A stretch of 11,938 nt of DNA from Akkermansiaceae bacterium (GTDB taxonomy: Bacteria; Verrucomicrobiota; Verrucomicrobiia; Verrucomicrobiales; Akkermansiaceae). Below, one piece after another: positions 1 through 7,203 of this stretch (its first letter is position 1; the number at the start of each line of letters is the position of its first letter). The DNA is taken from the NCBI GenBank assembly GCA_023301545.1, contig JALZUI010000146.1, positions 1-11,938 on the forward strand, given 5' to 3'. A program made the translations under genes and the position numbers. The notes beneath the pieces were generated by a model that had not been told where the DNA came from, did not search any database, and saw nothing but the letters and a program-made list of their open reading frames with translations.

Positions 1-405
1 GACCTACCCATTCTTATCCACACCCCTCACCTAGAGGACAAACTTAAAGGCACTCACCTTATTCTCGACTCTCTCAAAAACGCTCAGGTCGACCCTAGTA
101 GAGTTGTCATTGATCATGTCGAAGAGCACACCATCGAAGCCGTGCTTGATGCCGGCTTCTGGGCGGGAATGACCCTGTACCCAGAATCTAAGTGCTCCGC
201 CGCACGTGCCATTGACATGATTGAACTCTATGGTGACGAGCAAGTATGGATGAACTCAGCCTGTGACTGGGGAATCTCTGATCCTTTAGCCGTAATTAAA
301 TGCGCTCTCGAAATGCGGAAGAGGCAATACTCAGATCTCTACCTTCAGAAGATGATTTATGATAACCCTAACGCATTTTTAAGTAAATGTCCCAACTATA
401 GCTAA
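1..405 (+). CDS. TatD-related metal-dependent hydrolase, C-terminal part (5' end outside window)
   Basis: The reading frame is open from the first base and stops at TAA 403-405, giving the last 134 residues of a longer protein. Visible motifs are PILIHTPH near the left edge, then VVIDHVEE, DAGFWAGMTLYP and NSACDWGISDP. The spaced His, Glu and Asp residues in these blocks fit the end of a TIM-barrel amidohydrolase of the TatD-related type (the COG1099/EboB-like branch). In this family such residues bind metal ions and the late Asp is catalytic. The substrate cannot be told: TatD relatives include nucleases, and the EboB-like branch has no settled reaction. It is probably cytoplasmic, as nothing in the visible part suggests export. 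The frame is clean, so this looks like an intact gene cut by the window edge. The family call is from remembered motifs and fairly secure; the subfamily is less so. Confidence 0.72.
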   Translation, partial: DLPILIHTPHLEDKLKGTHLILDSLKNAQVDPSRVVIDHVEEHTIEAVLDAGFWAGMTLYPESKCSAARAIDMIELYGDEQVWMNSACDWGISDPLAVIKCALEMRKRQYSDLYLQKMIYDNPNAFLSKCPNYS

Positions 406-413
406 AAGGTTTG

Positions 414-432
414 GTGTAATCTTCAATTACAC
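414..432. repeat. Short inverted repeat after the hydrolase gene
   Basis: GTGTAAT (414-420) and ATTACAC (426-432) form a perfect 7-bp inverted repeat with a 5-nt loop, starting 9 nt after the hydrolase stop codon. No T-run follows, so it is not a classic intrinsic terminator. It lies just upstream of the suggested kinase promoter, so an operator or an mRNA 3'-end hairpin are both possible. Confidence 0.35.
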
Positions 433-444
433 AGCATACTATCC

Positions 445-475
445 TTGACCTCTTTAAAACTGCTTGGTTTATTAT
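445..475 (+). promoter_or_regulatory. Possible sigma-70 promoter of the kinase gene
   Basis: TTGACC (445-450) matches five of six bases of the -35 consensus. TATTAT (470-475) is a good -10 candidate, but the 19-nt spacer is longer than ideal. Transcription would begin near 482, leaving a leader of only about 10 nt before the ATG at 493. Confidence 0.4.
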
Positions 476-492
476 AAAAAACAATTATCAAT

Positions 493-2874
493 ATGTCATC
501 TGAGAGATACGATATTCAAAAGAAAATAGGGGAAGGTGGAGCTGGCTCTGTCTACCTCGCTATTGACACCCGACTTGACCGTGAGGTTGCGGTCAAACGA
601 CTTATGGCTGAAGAGGACGGAAACTGGAATCAGTCCACTGTTGACATGATGCTCAAGGAAGCTCGCTTGCTCTCGGCAATGGACCATCCAAATATTGTAA
701 CCATCTATGATGCAGATGTTGATGAAGACGGCCCTTACGTAGTCATGGAGCTCCTCCAAGGACGTAACATGGATGAGCTTATTGCTGAAAACCCCATGAC
801 GGCAGCCGACTTTAAGTCTTTTGCTATTAATTGTCTCGACGCTCTCTCTGCAGCTCACTCCATTGATGTTATTCACCGTGACATCAAGCCTAATAATATC
901 GTACTAAAATGGCTTCCCAATGGCCGTTTCCAAGCCAAATTGCTCGATTTCGGCATGGCCAAGCTATCCGCCGTTCCTACTAAGCAAACCGTAGATCATG
1001 GAGATTCTGTCATGGGCTCTATTTACTTCATGGCTCCAGAGCAATTTGAACGCAAAGAACTTGATGCACGTACAGACATCTATGCCCTCGGAGCGGTATT
1101 CTATTACTCTCTCACAGGTCTTTACCCATTCACTGGTGACAACGCTGCCGAAGTAATGGCCTCTCACCTTACCCACCGCGTACAACAAATTTCCGAACTC
1201 CGCCCAGACATCCCTGAATGGACCTCAAACTGGGTCATGTGGCTCATTAACCGTGAAATGGAGCACCGTCCGGACTCCGCGCAAGTTGCCCTAGATTACT
1301 TCATGGCTAACGACGACGAAATCCCTCTCCGCACGTCCTCTGGCGGTGCTGAATTGCAGAAAACAACGGGTTCCATCCAATTAGGAGGCGGTCTACCAAC
1401 TGCCCAACTTAAACCTACCGAGCAAAATACGTCAGTAGCTAAGCCCACGGTCATGACTGAAGGAGGAGACCTCTCTAAGCTCAACACGAATAATGTAACG
1501 GTATCTCAACAGAGTGCGACGCAACCTCAGTCACTAAAAGTGTCTGAACAAACCGCAAGTGTAAAACTCAAAACTAACTCCTCTCAAGAGCCTAAGTTAC
1601 GAGAAAACAACTCTATCGACAAAGCTCTCCTTGCTAAAACTACGTCTTTAGTCACAGCTCAAAAGGTAACAGCGTCCCCTAAATTTAATCTAGCTACCAA
1701 TACCGCCACACTCTCAACTGGTGTCGACGCAACAACTAAACCTCACGCTGAGGAAACTCCTGCGAAAAAGCAAGATGTCGATCAAGAAAAGCCAGTTAAA
1801 GGTAATAAAAAGGCTATTCTAATTCCCCTTGTCATTATCCTTGGCTTAAGCCTAATTATCGGATCGTTCCTGATCGCGTCATCACTCAAAAAGAATCGAG
1901 TAGTAGAACGTTACAACACTTTGATCAAGCAAGCTGAAAGATCCGAAAAACGTAGCACATCTAAAGATGACCTCTCCTTTCTGCTTCATAGTCTGTCGGG
2001 AGTTAATAGTCAGTTCGATAATACTGACATATTACATCGCATCGAGCTCTCTGCTGATGATGGAACTTATGACATAGCTGAAGAAATCGCAATTGCAGCA
2101 ACAGTCGATGGAAACGAGATTTCAAATAAAAGTCGCCAATCCCTCTTCACGATCCTGACTCGATTAGAGTCTGGTGCCGCATTCAGTCAATTACGTAACT
2201 TTGTTAACTCATACGAAGACGTAGACACTGTGACATCAGCACTGAAAGCTTCGGCGCCGTCTGCTGAGGCGAACAACCTAAAGTTTTACACTGACCTCAT
2301 CATTGAAACCAAAAATGTAAAACTGAGACAGGCTGCTGAAGCTAGCGCTAAAAAAATCACAGAGAAGTATAAAAATGAAGCGACCATCACGAACACCCTT
2401 AAAAGCGCTCTCAGCAGCGCTGAAAACCCTATTCAAAAGGCTTCAATAATCCGCATCTTAAGCCTAGTTGGAAACCAAAAAGCCAAAACGATCCTTACTG
2501 AGCAACTCGAATCACAAGATTCGAGTTTAATCACCACTGCTCTCAGTGCGATTCAAAGCTGGCCTGACGGAAGCTTTGTAGACGAACTCTTAGAAGGGTG
2601 GATTGCTAGCGAACAACAGGCGCGTTCTAGATACTTCAAAACACTAGCTCTCGTGATGAAAAGCCATTACGCCGATGGGGAAAACGCTAAAGAACAAGAC
2701 TACTGGACTCAAATCTTGAAACATGCCAATCCCTCTGAATCCTTACAAATCATCAATATCTTAGCTTCTAAAAAACAAAGCTACGCCTTACCTTTAGTCA
2801 AGCCTTTCACCAGCTCTAAAAATAAGCAAGTGCTTAGACTTGCTCAAAGAGCAGTAAAAGAATTACAGAAATAA
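493..2874 (+). CDS. Transmembrane Hanks-type Ser/Thr protein kinase with HEAT-like C-terminal region
   Basis: This 793-residue protein should phosphorylate Ser/Thr of unknown target proteins using ATP. The kinase domain spans roughly residues 6-275. It has a glycine loop IGEGGAGSV (12-20), VAVK with ATP-binding Lys35, Glu56 for the salt bridge, HRDIKPNN (Asp130 catalytic, Asn135), DFG (152-154), MAPE (180-183) and DIYALG. All key residues are present, so activity is expected. A polar linker rich in Ser, Thr, Gln and Lys runs to about 435. A single hydrophobic segment at 441-463 follows, flanked by lysines, so the kinase faces the cytoplasm and about 330 residues lie outside the membrane. The last 150 or so residues show helical, HEAT-like repeats (KASIIRILSLVG and similar). 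PASTA repeats, usual in Gram-positive homologues, are absent. The start at 493 places the glycine loop at the usual distance. No Shine-Dalgarno is visible. Its ligand is unknown. Confidence 0.9.
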   Translation: MSSERYDIQKKIGEGGAGSVYLAIDTRLDREVAVKRLMAEEDGNWNQSTVDMMLKEARLLSAMDHPNIVTIYDADVDEDGPYVVMELLQGRNMDELIAENPMTAADFKSFAINCLDALSAAHSIDVIHRDIKPNNIVLKWLPNGRFQAKLLDFGMAKLSAVPTKQTVDHGDSVMGSIYFMAPEQFERKELDARTDIYALGAVFYYSLTGLYPFTGDNAAEVMASHLTHRVQQISELRPDIPEWTSNWVMWLINREMEHRPDSAQVALDYFMANDDEIPLRTSSGGAELQKTTGSIQLGGGLPTAQLKPTEQNTSVAKPTVMTEGGDLSKLNTNNVTVSQQSATQPQSLKVSEQTASVKLKTNSSQEPKLRENNSIDKALLAKTTSLVTAQKVTASPKFNLATNTATLSTGVDATTKPHAEETPAKKQDVDQEKPVKGNKKAILIPLVIILGLSLIIGSFLIASSLKKNRVVERYNTLIKQAERSEKRSTSKDDLSFLLHSLSGVNSQFDNTDILHRIELSADDGTYDIAEEIAIAATVDGNEISNKSRQSLFTILTRLESGAAFSQLRNFVNSYEDVDTVTSALKASAPSAEANNLKFYTDLIIETKNVKLRQAAEASAKKITEKYKNEATITNTLKSALSSAENPIQKASIIRILSLVGNQKAKTILTEQLESQDSSLITTALSAIQSWPDGSFVDELLEGWIASEQQARSRYFKTLALVMKSHYADGENAKEQDYWTQILKHANPSESLQIINILASKKQSYALPLVKPFTSSKNKQVLRLAQRAVKELQK

Positions 2875-2925
2875 ATCTAGCCTAATTCTATTAGCCAAAA
2901 AAGTAAAGTTATCTCCCTTTTGTGC

Positions 2926-2954
2926 TTGCCTTCTTAAATCCCCTGTCGTAATCA
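2926..2954 (+). promoter_or_regulatory. Weak candidate promoter for the tRNA-Glu pair
   Basis: TTGCCT (2926-2931) and TAATCA (2949-2954) are separated by 17 nt and lie 20 nt before the first tRNA. A GC-rich patch (2959-2964) follows the -10, as is common in stringently controlled stable-RNA promoters. The -10 match is poor, so this is only a suggestion. Confidence 0.22.
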
Positions 2955-2974
2955 TTTCGTCCCGCAATTCTATT

Positions 2975-3049
2975 GTCCCGTTCGTCTAATGGTTAGGACT
3001 CCAGATTTTCATTCTGGCAATAGGGGTTCGACTCCCCTACGGGATGCCA
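2975..3049 (+). tRNA. tRNA-Glu (anticodon UUC), copy 1
   Basis: The 75-nt gene folds as a standard cloverleaf. The acceptor GTCCCGT pairs with ACGGGAT, the anticodon stem CCAGA/TCTGG encloses the loop TTTTCAT with anticodon TTC, and the T-arm is AGGGG-TTCGACT-CCCCT. The CCA end is encoded. It decodes GAA and GAG. The first acceptor pair is G1-U72 rather than the usual G1-C72. Copy 2 is identical. Confidence 0.96.
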
Positions 3050-3093
3050 TTCTTTTATTAGAACAGCTCCAATAGATTGCAACACTACCTAAC

Positions 3094-3168
3094 GTCCCGT
3101 TCGTCTAATGGTTAGGACTCCAGATTTTCATTCTGGCAATAGGGGTTCGACTCCCCTACGGGATGCCA
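3094..3168 (+). tRNA. tRNA-Glu (anticodon UUC), copy 2
   Basis: This is base-for-base the same as the first tRNA-Glu, including the G1-U72 acceptor pair and the encoded CCA. It begins 44 nt after copy 1. No separate promoter is evident in the short spacer, and a terminator follows, so both copies are likely cut from one transcript. Confidence 0.96.
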
Positions 3169-3181
3169 TTCTTTTCCATAA

Positions 3182-3202
3182 CGTCCGATTGGACGGTTTT
3201 TT
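3182..3202 (+). terminator. Intrinsic terminator of the tRNA-Glu transcript
   Basis: CGTCC (3182-3186), loop GATT, GGACG (3191-3195), one G, then six T residues (3197-3202). The stem is short but GC-rich and sits 13 nt after the second tRNA. It should separate tRNA transcription from metH. Confidence 0.72.
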
Positions 3203-3216
3203 ATTTAAAAATAAAC

Positions 3217-3252
3217 AATCAAATCAACAAATCGTAATATGTTGATTTGATT
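3217..3252. repeat. Perfect 13-bp inverted repeat upstream of metH
   Basis: AATCAAATCAACA (3217-3229) and TGTTGATTTGATT (3240-3252) are exact inverted copies around a 10-nt centre. The element is AT-rich and has no T-run after it, so it is not a terminator. It ends 45 nt before the proposed metH start. It could be an operator for a dimeric regulator or a leader hairpin. No cobalamin or SAM riboswitch core is recognisable here. Confidence 0.6.
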
Positions 3253-3297
3253 AACTTTTCGCTCGCAAACCCACCTTTGCAGACGTATATATTTTCT

Positions 3298-4395
3298 ATG
3301 CAACCAGATGCTACGTCAGAACTTAACAAAACGCTTTCCGAACGCATTGCCATCCTAGATGGCGCGATGGGAACCACCATCCGTGAGTACGAACTCTCAG
3401 AGGAAGATACTCGTGGAAAGCGCTTCAAAGATAATGACGAAGATCTCAAAAACAACGGGGACATCCTATCCATCACTCGTCCTGATGTCATTGAGGATAT
3501 CCACCGTAGGTTTCTAATCGCAGGTTCAGATATTGTAGAGACGAACTCGTTCTCCGGAACCAACCTCGCTCAGTCCGAATTTTTTGTCCAAGATCCACGT
3601 AAAACAGGAGGAATTAAGGATCCTGAATTCTTCCAAGATAAAGTAATCGATAATAAAAGCCTCACTGACATGGTCTACGAACTCAACTATGAGTCCGCAC
3701 GCCTCACTCGTAAGGCTTGTGACGACATCGGATCGGACACCGGAATCAAGCGGTACTCAGCAGGTGCCATTGGGCCACTTACCGTTTCTCTAACCAATGT
3801 TGTAGACCCTAACGACACCTCATTTCGCCCCGTCACCTTTGATCAAGTCAAAGACGACTACTCTCGTCAAATTAATGCCCTAATTGACGGAGGGATTGAT
3901 ATCCTAATGGTCGAAACAATCTTCGATGCCCTCAATGCCAAGGCTGCCCTAGTAGCCTGCCAAGAAGTGTTCGAGGAACGTGGCCAAAAACTCCCCCTCA
4001 TTATCTCAGCAGCTGTTGGTCGTGGTGGAGAAACGATGATTTCAGCACAAAAAATCGAAGCCTTTTGGAATGCTACCCGCCACGTTGACCCTCTTGCCAT
4101 CGGCCTCAATTGCTCCTTAGGCCCTGACCTCATGCGCCCTTTCATTGAGGAAATCGCCAACAAAGCACATACGCATATCTCGGTCTATCCCAATGCGGGA
4201 CTCCCTAACCCACTTGCCCCCACAGGGTTTGATCTCGAGCCTCACCACATGGGCGAGTACACCAAGGACTTTGCCGACAATAGCTTTATCAACCTCATGG
4301 GAGGCTGCTGCGGTAATACTCCTGACCACGTTAAGGCCATCGCAGATGCGGCTAGAGGCATCGCTCCTCGTGTAGTTCCTACCTTACAAAAATAA
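3298..4395 (+). CDS. metH: Cobalamin-dependent methionine synthase, homocysteine-binding subunit (split MetH, N-terminal part)
   Basis: This 365-residue protein matches only the first domain of MetH, the zinc-dependent homocysteine-binding barrel (about 325 residues in E. coli MetH). It begins with ILDGAMGTTI (residues 19-28). The zinc ligands are present as Cys272 in GLNCSLG and Cys337-Cys338 in GGCCGNTP, so the site should be functional. It activates homocysteine as a thiolate for methyl transfer from methylcobalamin on the partner subunit. About 26 residues (near 97-122, containing DPRKTGGIKDPEFF) seem to be extra compared with E. coli MetH. I chose ATG 3298. An in-frame TTG at 3247 would add 17 residues unlike the family, inside the inverted repeat. 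There is no Shine-Dalgarno. The stop lies 27 nt before the next gene, with no terminator between, so the two should be co-transcribed. Confidence 0.93.
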   Translation: MQPDATSELNKTLSERIAILDGAMGTTIREYELSEEDTRGKRFKDNDEDLKNNGDILSITRPDVIEDIHRRFLIAGSDIVETNSFSGTNLAQSEFFVQDPRKTGGIKDPEFFQDKVIDNKSLTDMVYELNYESARLTRKACDDIGSDTGIKRYSAGAIGPLTVSLTNVVDPNDTSFRPVTFDQVKDDYSRQINALIDGGIDILMVETIFDALNAKAALVACQEVFEERGQKLPLIISAAVGRGGETMISAQKIEAFWNATRHVDPLAIGLNCSLGPDLMRPFIEEIANKAHTHISVYPNAGLPNPLAPTGFDLEPHHMGEYTKDFADNSFINLMGGCCGNTPDHVKAIADAARGIAPRVVPTLQK

Positions 4396-4422
4396 TTTCA
4401 CTCACGCTGTATCTATTACGCC

Positions 4423-7203
4423 ATGAAAACAATTGATCGAGTCCTACGCCTCTCTGGCACTGACCCTTACAATCACACGGACGACAAAAATTTCCTCATG
4501 ATCGGGGAGAGAACCAATGTCGCAGGCTCTCCGCGTTTTGCCAAACTCGTACGTAGCAACGACCTGGAGAAAGCCGTCGACGTCGCTCGTCAACAAGTGG
4601 AAAACGGAGCTAATGTCATTGATATCTGCTTTGATGATGGACTCATTGACGGAGTAGAAATGATGGGAACCTTCCTCCGACTTCTCCAAGCCGAACCTGA
4701 TGTCGCAGCTGTGCCCATCATGATCGATTCTTCAAAATGGGAAATTATCGAGGAAGGAATGAAATACCTCCAAGGGAAAGGAATCGTAAATTCTATTTCT
4801 ATCAAGGAAGGTGAAGAAGAATTTCTCCGTCGTGCCAAGCTAATCAAGCGCTATGGGTACGCTGCCGTCGTCATGGCGTTCGATGAAGAAGGTCAAGCAG
4901 CTACGTATGAGGAAAAGATCAAAATCTGTAAGCGCGCTTATGATCTACTCATGACCATCGACTTCCCTCCGGAAGACATCATTTTCGACCCCAATATCCT
5001 CACTATTTTCACGGGTATTGAAGAACACAATTCATACGGCGCAGACTTCATTAACGCTACCCGCTGGATTAAGGAAAACTTACCTCACGCCAAAGTCAGT
5101 GGAGGCGTCTCTAATATCTCCTTTTCCTTCCGAGGAAACAATCCTGTTCGAGAAGCGATACACTCAGTCTTCCTCTACCACGCCGTAAAAGCAGGAATGG
5201 ATATGGGGATTGTTAATGCAGGGATGCTAGAGGTTTATGACGAAATCGACCCTCGTCTCAAGGCCCTTATTGAACCCGGCTTACTGAACGAACGAGATGT
5301 CACCGAAGAACTCGTCGACTTAGCTGAAGAATTCAAAGGGAAAGGCGGCAAAAAGAAAGTCGAAGATCTAAGTTGGCGCGAAAACTCAGTCGAAAAACGC
5401 CTCGAATACTCTCTCCTTAGAGGAATTGATAAGTTCATCAATGAAGACACCGAAGAAGCTCGTCAGAAATATAACAAGCCTCTCAAGGTCATTGAAGGCC
5501 CTCTAATGGATGGAATGGGAATTGTCGGCGACCTCTTTGGCGCCGGGAAAATGTTCCTTCCTCAGGTTGTTAAATCAGCACGTGTCATGAAAAAGTCCGT
5601 CGCCTGGTTAGAGCCCTATATGGAGGAGGAAAAAGAAGAGCGAATTATTGATAAAATCGCCGAATTCAAAACCACCCGCCCAGACCTCTCCGAAACGGCA
5701 GCACGAGTCGAAGCGGAAAAGGCCTTCACTAATGGAACGATGGTCATTGCCACCGTGAAAGGTGACGTCCACGATATTGGTAAGAACATTGTAGGAGTGG
5801 TTCTGCAGTGTAACGGTTACGATGTTATCGATATGGGAGTGATGGTTGCCTGCGACAAAATCCTAGATAAAGCGATCGAAATCAATGCGGATGTAGTAGG
5901 GCTCTCTGGCCTCATCACTCCTTCTCTCGATGAAATGGTTACCGTAGCGCAAGAAATGCAAAAGCGTGGGTTCCATGAAAAAAATGACGGGAAAGGAATC
6001 CCTCTCCTAATCGGTGGAGCGACCACCTCTGCCGCTCACACGGCGATCAAAATGGACGAGCATTACAGCGGACCTATCATTCACGTCCTCGACGCCTCGC
6101 GTTCGGTCCCCGTGATGACCGCCCTCCTCTCTGAAGAGCAACGAGCACCTTTCTTAGAAAAAACCAAAGAAAAGTACGACAAGTACCGCGAACAGTTTGG
6201 TGCTCCTACAACTAAGGATTGCGTCACATTAGCAGAAGCCCGCGCTAACAAGTTTGTGCCCACTGAGGCCTGGGAAAGCTACGCCCCGCCAGTCCCCTCA
6301 TTCACGGGGACACGAACACTCGATAATCAATCGCTACGCGAGCTCAGCAACTACATTGACTGGTCGCCCTTCTTCCATGCCTGGGAAATTCGAGGGGTCT
6401 GGGATAATGATAAAAAAGAGCTCAAAACAAGAAACGCCGCGGGTGCCGAAGAAGCCTTAAAGCTCTACGCTGACGCCCAGGAATTACTGGAACAAATCAT
6501 CGAGGAAAAACGCTTTACTGCCCGTGGTATCTACGGATTTTTCCCCGCAAATTCTAATGGCGATGACATCATCATTTACGATGAAGAGGACAATGAAAAG
6601 CTCAGCTTCCACACCCTCCGTCAGACCCTTAAAAAGAAAACAGACAAGCCTCACTACGCCCTCGCTGACTTTGTTAAACCTGTAAGCGAGACCCGTGACT
6701 ACTTGGGCGCATTTGTTGTTGGTATCCACGGAGCTGACGAATGGGCTAAAGAAATTGAAGAAACTGAGCACGATCCTTACAAGGCTATTACCATCAAAGC
6801 TCTCGCTGATCGACTAGCCGAAGCCTTTGCCGAACTCATGCACCACCGAGCACGAGTAGAATGGAGCTACGAGCGCCCTAACGAGTTCAATCATAACGAA
6901 CTGATCAAAGAAATCTACCAAGGTATCCGCCCAGCACCAGGCTACCCCTCACAACCAGATCATACGGAAAAAGAACTCCTCTTTGAGCTCCTCAACGCAA
7001 GCCCTGAAACAGGCGTTGAACTCACTGAATCCTGTGCGATGCATCCTGGAGCAGCGGTCTCCGGAATCTACTTCTCTCACCCTGAGTCCCGTTACTTTGC
7101 CGTTACCGATCTCCAAAAGGACCAAATGCAGGACTACGCTCAGCGGAAAGGAATGGACTTGGCCGCAGTAGAAAAATGGCTTGGGCCATGGAAAGGTTAT
7201 TAA
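4423..7203 (+). CDS. metH: Cobalamin-dependent methionine synthase, folate/B12/activation subunit (split MetH, C-terminal part)
   Basis: The 926 residues correspond to the rest of MetH. A methyltetrahydrofolate-binding barrel (about 25-300; GERTNV, PIMIDSSKW, SGGVSNISFSFRGN) is followed by the four-helix cap (about 325-400; GPLMDGM, GKMFLPQVVKSARVMK). The B12-binding domain has DVHDIG with the cobalt-ligand His450, plus GLSGLITPSLDEM and GGATTS. The C-terminal SAM-dependent reactivation domain (about 600-926) carries RPAPGYP (836-842) and PGAAVSG. All four modules look complete, and together with the upstream gene the total is 1291 residues, against 1227 in E. coli. The linker between cap and B12 domain (about 401-437) is some 25 residues longer and highly charged. 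The reaction is methyl transfer from 5-methyl-THF to homocysteine in the cytoplasm. No Shine-Dalgarno precedes ATG 4423. The stop overlaps the recF stop. Confidence 0.95.
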   Translation: MKTIDRVLRLSGTDPYNHTDDKNFLMIGERTNVAGSPRFAKLVRSNDLEKAVDVARQQVENGANVIDICFDDGLIDGVEMMGTFLRLLQAEPDVAAVPIMIDSSKWEIIEEGMKYLQGKGIVNSISIKEGEEEFLRRAKLIKRYGYAAVVMAFDEEGQAATYEEKIKICKRAYDLLMTIDFPPEDIIFDPNILTIFTGIEEHNSYGADFINATRWIKENLPHAKVSGGVSNISFSFRGNNPVREAIHSVFLYHAVKAGMDMGIVNAGMLEVYDEIDPRLKALIEPGLLNERDVTEELVDLAEEFKGKGGKKKVEDLSWRENSVEKRLEYSLLRGIDKFINEDTEEARQKYNKPLKVIEGPLMDGMGIVGDLFGAGKMFLPQVVKSARVMKKSVAWLEPYMEEEKEERIIDKIAEFKTTRPDLSETAARVEAEKAFTNGTMVIATVKGDVHDIGKNIVGVVLQCNGYDVIDMGVMVACDKILDKAIEINADVVGLSGLITPSLDEMVTVAQEMQKRGFHEKNDGKGIPLLIGGATTSAAHTAIKMDEHYSGPIIHVLDASRSVPVMTALLSEEQRAPFLEKTKEKYDKYREQFGAPTTKDCVTLAEARANKFVPTEAWESYAPPVPSFTGTRTLDNQSLRELSNYIDWSPFFHAWEIRGVWDNDKKELKTRNAAGAEEALKLYADAQELLEQIIEEKRFTARGIYGFFPANSNGDDIIIYDEEDNEKLSFHTLRQTLKKKTDKPHYALADFVKPVSETRDYLGAFVVGIHGADEWAKEIEETEHDPYKAITIKALADRLAEAFAELMHHRARVEWSYERPNEFNHNELIKEIYQGIRPAPGYPSQPDHTEKELLFELLNASPETGVELTESCAMHPGAAVSGIYFSHPESRYFAVTDLQKDQMQDYAQRKGMDLAAVEKWLGPWKGY

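Larger units (their letters stand above)
2975..3175 (+). repeat. Tandem duplication carrying the two tRNA-Glu genes
   Basis: Two identical 82-nt units (2975-3056 and 3094-3175) have a period of 119 nt. Each unit is the full tRNA plus the 7-nt tail TTCTTTT. The remaining spacer is not repeated elsewhere. Exact identity fits a fairly recent duplication or gene conversion between the copies. Confidence 0.9.

Noticed and set aside
2975..3175. Integration site or mobile element at the tRNA-Glu pair
   Set aside because: tRNA genes are common integration sites, but both copies are complete and no integrase or foreign-looking gene is nearby; a simple tandem duplication explains it.
3247..3297. Longer version of the metH homocysteine subunit starting at TTG 3247
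   Set aside because: It would add 17 residues with no family similarity, use a rare start codon, and begin inside the 13-bp inverted repeat. ATG 3298 fits the domain start.
3169..3297. Cobalamin or SAM riboswitch upstream of metH
   Set aside because: The space between tRNA and metH is only 129 nt, already holds a terminator and the inverted repeat, and shows no B12-box or SAM riboswitch core that I recognise.
3867..4163. Minus-strand open frame inside the metH homocysteine subunit, and similar frames inside metH, dinG and ychF
   Set aside because: They are opposite or out of frame to well-supported genes, are low in recognisable domains and rich in Ser/Arg, as expected for antisense reading.
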